Shown here one piece after another: positions 63,958-64,000 of a stretch of 64,000 bases of DNA (the stretch's first letter is position 1; every line of letters begins with the position of its first letter). Position numbers and translations under genes: made by a program. Source of the stretch: Bartonella harrusi (lineage in GTDB: Bacteria > Pseudomonadota > Alphaproteobacteria > Rhizobiales > Rhizobiaceae); assembly GCF_024297065.1 (NCBI RefSeq), contig NZ_CP101114.1, positions 744,001-808,000 on the forward strand, read 5' to 3'. The notes under the pieces are model-generated. The model was given only the letters and a program-made list of their open reading frames with translations, had not been told where the DNA came from and ran no database searches.

Positions 63958-64000
63958 TTAAGCAACCTTTTTAATAGGGTTTTCTAAATTTGATTCGTAA
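63958..64000 (-). CDS. Partial paralogue of the post-antirepressor protein
   Basis: Only the last 13 codons are inside the window. They read ENPIKKVA at the end, the same as the 92-residue protein at 53694, and the flanking bases match too. This implies another copy of the antirepressor unit just beyond the window. Confidence 0.7.
   Translation of the reverse strand, partial: YESNLENPIKKVA

Noticed and set aside
33105..64000. Integrase, excisionase or replication genes of the prophage
   Set aside because: None was found in this window on either strand; they must lie outside it if they exist.
33195..64000. Gene transfer agent instead of prophage
   Set aside because: The head genes include a lambda GpA terminase and Nu1-like small subunit, and the locus carries lysis, antirepressor and TA cassettes, which fits a temperate phage better.

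Overview
The window reads as a chromosome segment of an AT-rich alphaproteobacterium, most probably Bartonella. The evidence is the typical Rhizobiales gene content and order (purC-purS-purQ-purL-bolA-grxD, cckA beside an orphan fliO-like gene, purM / AI-2E permease / hdaA), the AT-rich intergenic spacers and the prophage protein types. The species cannot be fixed from sequence alone.

Positions 1-33104 are core chromosome: the 3' end of dnaE, a FAD monooxygenase with a small zinc protein, ppk-ppx, rnd, aspS, parC, a Bcr/CflA-type exporter, a glutaredoxin/BolA pair, most of the purine pathway (purL, Q, S, C, B, N, M), rpe, a flavin reductase, dksA, fliO-like, cckA, an AI-2E-type permease, hdaA, tRNA-Pro(TGG), an NDUFS4-like complex I subunit and tRNA-Arg(TCT).

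From just after tRNA-Arg to the window end lies a large prophage that continues beyond 64000. Its structural genes are all on the minus strand and run right to left. The head module is lambda-like (terminase small subunit, GpA terminase, gpW, portal, S49 protease, acidic scaffold candidate, gpD, gpE capsid, head-tail attachment). The tail module is P2-like (V, W, J, I, a DUF4815-type protein, a polyglycine fibre, FI, FII, E/E', T, U, X, D). A lysis block follows (lysozyme, overlapping Rz/Rz1, small membrane protein), then an XRE regulator. Two genes (J and the S49 protease) are frameshifted, so the phage may be defective.

The prophage carries many accessory cassettes between structural genes: MazEF-like, a decayed HI1419/HI1420-type pair, HigBA (two), HicAB, an orphan CopG/BrnA-type antitoxin, a ParE pair, and two AntA/AntB antirepressor genes.

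The most interesting feature is the pair of antirepressor leaders (42863-43158 on +, 54704-54978 on -). Each has two promoters, a structured C4-like antisense RNA, and a two-part target motif (b then a) that occurs twice: once just after the distal promoter and once over the antirepressor ribosome binding site. The two copies differ in the a/b sequences, but the antisense element changes in step, so the pairing is supported by compensatory change. This suggests two orthogonal RNA switches in one prophage, possibly set by promoter choice.
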